A program made the translations under genes and the position numbers. A stretch of 43,901 bases of DNA from Gemmatimonadota bacterium (GTDB lineage Bacteria; Gemmatimonadota; Gemmatimonadetes; Gemmatimonadales; GWC2-71-9), in contig JANYAG010000048.1 in NCBI GenBank assembly GCA_025361465.1, positions 1 through 43,901 of the forward strand. The letters run 5' to 3'. This document shows, piece after piece, positions 41,226 to 43,901 of this stretch (position 1 is the stretch's first letter; each line of letters begins with the position of its first letter). The notes under the pieces were generated by a model that worked only from the letters and a program-made list of their open reading frames with translations, was not told the origin of the DNA and did not search any database.

Positions 41226-43895
41226 TCAGTGCTTGCCAGCCGTCCTGTCGCGCAGCTCCTTGACCCAGTTTTGCACCACGATGAGCTGCCGATCATCATC
41301 CGCCGACTTGAGCATGATGAAGCTCTTGCCGTCGGGCGCGATGTCGTAGTTGGGATGGAAGGGATCGGCCTCATAGGGCGCCTCGAACATCACCCGCTGG
41401 CCGGTCACGGCGAGTGTCGGGGCGGTCACGATCGTCGCCGCCATCAGGTTCGCGCCACTGCGGTAGTAGATCGTCTTCCCGTCGAGCGACCAGAGCGGCT
41501 CGGTGCCGCCGCTGTTCGACACCGGAATCCGGCCCGCTCCGGCCGCCAAGGGCCGGACGTACACCTCGTATTTCCCCGATTCGTCCGAGACGTAGGCCAG
41601 CCACTTGCCATCGCGTGGTGACAGCCGCGGCATCAGCTCGTCGGCGTGCGTATTCAGCAACGGGACCGGAGTCCGGGGTTCTTCCAATGGCAGCAGGAAG
41701 ATGTCGCGGTTGCTGTCGGCGGTGTCCTCGCGATACAGCACGGCTTTTCCGTCGGGCGCCACAATGCCTTCGCGGATCTGGTTCGGAGCGACATACACCA
41801 GTTCGGCAGCCGCGCTCGCATCGGCCAGCTGCCACCAGAGTCCGTATTTCCCGTTCCGGTTCGAGGAATAGAGCACCTTCTTGCCATCCGGTGTCCACTC
41901 CGGGCGGTCGTTGATCCCCTCGGTCGTGAGCGGCTGGTGGGTGCGCGCCGCCACATCATAGATCCAGATGTTGGATCCCTCGGCGCGCTGCACGTCGAAC
42001 GCCAGCCGCCGGCCGTCGGGCGAGAAGCGCGGGTGCCCGTAGGCCTTCTTCTCCTCGATCAACGCGTGGGCTTTGCCGCCGAGATCGACGCTCATCATCT
42101 GTCGGATGCTGCCGCTGTGGATGTAGACGAGCGTGCCAGTCGCCGAGAGCGAGGCCCCCGCGAAGCCAATGGAGGCGGCGATGCTGTCGCCAACCTGCAC
42201 CGGCGTGCCGGCCTGCAGCGTGCGCGGGTTGAACGGTGCCGCCATCAGGGCGCCGTCGACGCGGACGTAGAGCAGCTGGCCGTTGACGAGTCCCAGCGGA
42301 TACCAGCCCGGCAGTCCCTTCAAGATCGTGGCCTTGCCGGTCGCCACCGTGATCACGCCGATGTGCGCATCGGCAATGGCGCCGAGCAGACCGGAGTAGA
42401 ACACCAGCTTGCCGTCGTCGGCCGAACGCGGCGTCCATTGCATCCGCTCGCCGTCGGCCGTATCGACCGACCAGGACTGTCCCGGTTTCCCGCCGTCAGC
42501 CGACACCTGCCACAGTCCGCGCGCCCGGCTGAAGCTTCGGCTACCGTAGACGATGACTTTGTTGGAGAGCCACGTCATCCCGTACGCCCCCAGCGCGGGA
42601 CAGATGGTGGTGATGGCACCACCGTCAACCGACAGCTTGCTGATGTTGTCGTCCTGGGAGAGAAAGGCAATCCACTTGCCATCGGGCGAGAACTCCGGAA
42701 ACCTGGCGTCGGTCGTGCCGGGAAGCGCCCGCGGGCGCAGCTCGTCAACCGACTGCAGGTACAACTGGCTCCCCGACGCCGCACCGGCGGAATACACCAC
42801 CTCGCGGCCATCGGGCGAAATCGCCACCGTAGCCGCGGTGCCGAGGATCGGCAGGGACAGGCGCGCGCCCGCCGCCGGTTGCACGGCGAAGCGTACCACC
42901 CCCGATTCGGTCGCCGACGAATGGCGCGTCCACCCCCAGGTGGCCGCGATGGCCGCCAGGCCAAAGGCGATGGCCCACGGCCACGGCGAGCGCACGCTCC
43001 AGATGGATGGCGATGCGGGGCGGCCGCCCGCGGCCGGACTCGCCCGATTGGTCGCGGCAGCATCTCTCCCGTCAAGCGCCTCACCGAAGGCCGCCGCGGT
43101 TGGCCAGCGATCCGCCGGCAGCTTCTGCAGCGCGGTGTGCAGGGCGTGCTCCAGCCCGGCAGGGACAGTGTCGCGCCGCATCAGGATCGAGACCGGCTTC
43201 TCGGTCATCACCTTGGCGACGACCGCCTGGGCGGTGGGCCCCGTGAAGGGCGGCTCACCGGCCAGCATCTCGTAGAGCACGCAGCCCAGACCGTACACAT
43301 CGGCGCGCGCGTCGAGGTCGCGCTCGCCCATTGCCTGCTCGGGACTCATGTACTGCGGCGTGCCGAGCGACATCCCGGTCTCGGTCATCCGGGAGCCGCC
43401 GGCCTTGCTGGCGGCGAGCGCAATTCCGAAGTCGGCCACCAGCGCACTGCCATCGTGCAGTAGGATATTCTCGGGCTTGATGTCGCGGTGAATCACGCCA
43501 TGACGGTGCGCGTAGTCGAGCGCACCGGCCACCTCGCGGGCGATCCGGACCGCGTCGGCGATCGGCAGCTGCTTCTCACGGACCAGTCGGTCGCGCAGCG
43601 TCTCGCCGTCGATGTACGGCATGACATAGAAGAGGAACGACCCCTCGGCGCCCGAATCAAAGAGCGCCAGAATGTGCGGATGCTGCAGGTTGGCCGTGGT
43701 CTTGATCTCGGCGAGGAACCGCTCGGCGCCGATCACCGCCGCGAGTTCGGGCCGCAGCACCTTGACGGCCACCTGGCGATCGTGGCGCAGGTCGCGGGCG
43801 AGATAGACGGTGGCCATCCCGCCGGCGCCGAGTTCGCGCTCGATGCGATAACGATCAGCAAGGGCCGACGCGAGGCGAGACTGGTCAGTCGACAC
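41226..43895 (-). CDS. Membrane Ser/Thr protein kinase with extracytoplasmic TolB/PD40-type propeller
   Basis: An 889-aa protein. The kinase domain (about 16-275) has the Gly loop GAGGMATV, Lys45, HRDIKPEN (136-143), DFG (155-157) and SLGTPQYMSPEQ, so it should be active and PknB-like. A Pro/Ala-rich segment and one transmembrane helix (about 305-322) lead to an outer beta-propeller made of repeated SPDGR, SPDGKWIAF, TPDGKKVLYSS and SPRDGKWLAYVS units of the PD40/TolB kind. The propeller would sense an envelope ligand. The start is GTG at 43895; its ribosome site is outside the window, so an upstream start cannot be excluded. Such fusions are abundant in Gemmatimonadota and Acidobacteria. Confidence 0.92.
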   Translation of the reverse strand: MSTDQSRLASALADRYRIERELGAGGMATVYLARDLRHDRQVAVKVLRPELAAVIGAERFLAEIKTTANLQHPHILALFDSGAEGSFLFYVMPYIDGETLRDRLVREKQLPIADAVRIAREVAGALDYAHRHGVIHRDIKPENILLHDGSALVADFGIALAASKAGGSRMTETGMSLGTPQYMSPEQAMGERDLDARADVYGLGCVLYEMLAGEPPFTGPTAQAVVAKVMTEKPVSILMRRDTVPAGLEHALHTALQKLPADRWPTAAAFGEALDGRDAAATNRASPAAGGRPASPSIWSVRSPWPWAIAFGLAAIAATWGWTRHSSATESGVVRFAVQPAAGARLSLPILGTAATVAISPDGREVVYSAGAASGSQLYLQSVDELRPRALPGTTDARFPEFSPDGKWIAFLSQDDNISKLSVDGGAITTICPALGAYGMTWLSNKVIVYGSRSFSRARGLWQVSADGGKPGQSWSVDTADGERMQWTPRSADDGKLVFYSGLLGAIADAHIGVITVATGKATILKGLPGWYPLGLVNGQLLYVRVDGALMAAPFNPRTLQAGTPVQVGDSIAASIGFAGASLSATGTLVYIHSGSIRQMMSVDLGGKAHALIEEKKAYGHPRFSPDGRRLAFDVQRAEGSNIWIYDVAARTHQPLTTEGINDRPEWTPDGKKVLYSSNRNGKYGLWWQLADASAAAELVYVAPNQIREGIVAPDGKAVLYREDTADSNRDIFLLPLEEPRTPVPLLNTHADELMPRLSPRDGKWLAYVSDESGKYEVYVRPLAAGAGRIPVSNSGGTEPLWSLDGKTIYYRSGANLMAATIVTAPTLAVTGQRVMFEAPYEADPFHPNYDIAPDGKSFIMLKSADDDRQLIVVQNWVKELRDRTAGKH

Positions 43896-43901
43896 GCAGT
43901 T

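Overview
This window is high-GC bacterial chromosome with tightly packed genes. Many neighbouring genes overlap by exactly 4 nt (ATGA, GTGA or CTGA junctions), so translational coupling is pervasive. The gene content suggests a Gram-negative, facultative member of the Gemmatimonadota: a Ser/Thr kinase fused to a TolB/PD40-type propeller, a broken gene that looks like a lineage-typical secreted TPR-like family, secreted and outer-membrane proteins, heme A synthase, and ferredoxin-based energy metabolism. That placement is an inference from gene content and was not tested by phylogeny.

Layout. Positions 1-1432 hold the end of a probable M14 carboxypeptidase, osmC with its own terminator and promoter/operator, a small membrane protein and a zinc-ribbon protein. 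Positions 1492-18332 (minus strand, read right to left) are the centrepiece, a near-gapless 14-gene run: a Phd-like antitoxin, korA, korB, an unrecognised 333-aa protein, rnfB, a 1678-aa pyruvate:ferredoxin oxidoreductase, rnfC, rnfD, an NhaD-type antiporter, rnfG, rnfE, rnfA, a 49-aa Cys-rich membrane protein and apbE. Positions 18516-23834 (plus) carry tig-clpP-clpX-engB, a secreted protein and a hexapeptide acyltransferase. Positions 23848-29278 (minus) carry an outer-membrane protein, a PilB-type ATPase fused to a response-regulator receiver domain, and heme A synthase. Positions 29402-31503 (plus) carry a lipoprotein and trpE. Then follow maf and dtd (minus), a small envelope protein (plus), glmS and glmM (minus), a metB-type PLP enzyme, an M48 peptidase and purD (plus), a frameshifted pseudogene, and at the right edge the kinase-propeller protein (minus).

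How the main region probably works. KorAB and the large PFOR oxidise 2-oxoglutarate and pyruvate and reduce ferredoxin. Rnf oxidises ferredoxin, reduces NAD+ and moves Na+ or H+ outward. The NhaD-type antiporter encoded inside the rnf genes could interconvert the Na+ and H+ gradients. ApbE would attach FMN to RnfG and RnfD, and the small Cys-rich membrane protein is a candidate iron-delivery factor for the RnfA/RnfE cluster, by analogy with NqrM. The PFOR carries a third ferredoxin-like domain on an Ala/Pro linker. Together this looks like a self-contained 2-oxoacid-to-ion-gradient module with at least two undescribed parts: the 49-aa protein and the 333-aa protein.

No tRNA, rRNA, CRISPR array or insertion sequence was seen. 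No gene-free stretch exceeds about 250 bases. The longest, 40317-40567, holds a heptanucleotide tandem array, a dispersed palindromic repeat unit and the leader of the pseudogene.
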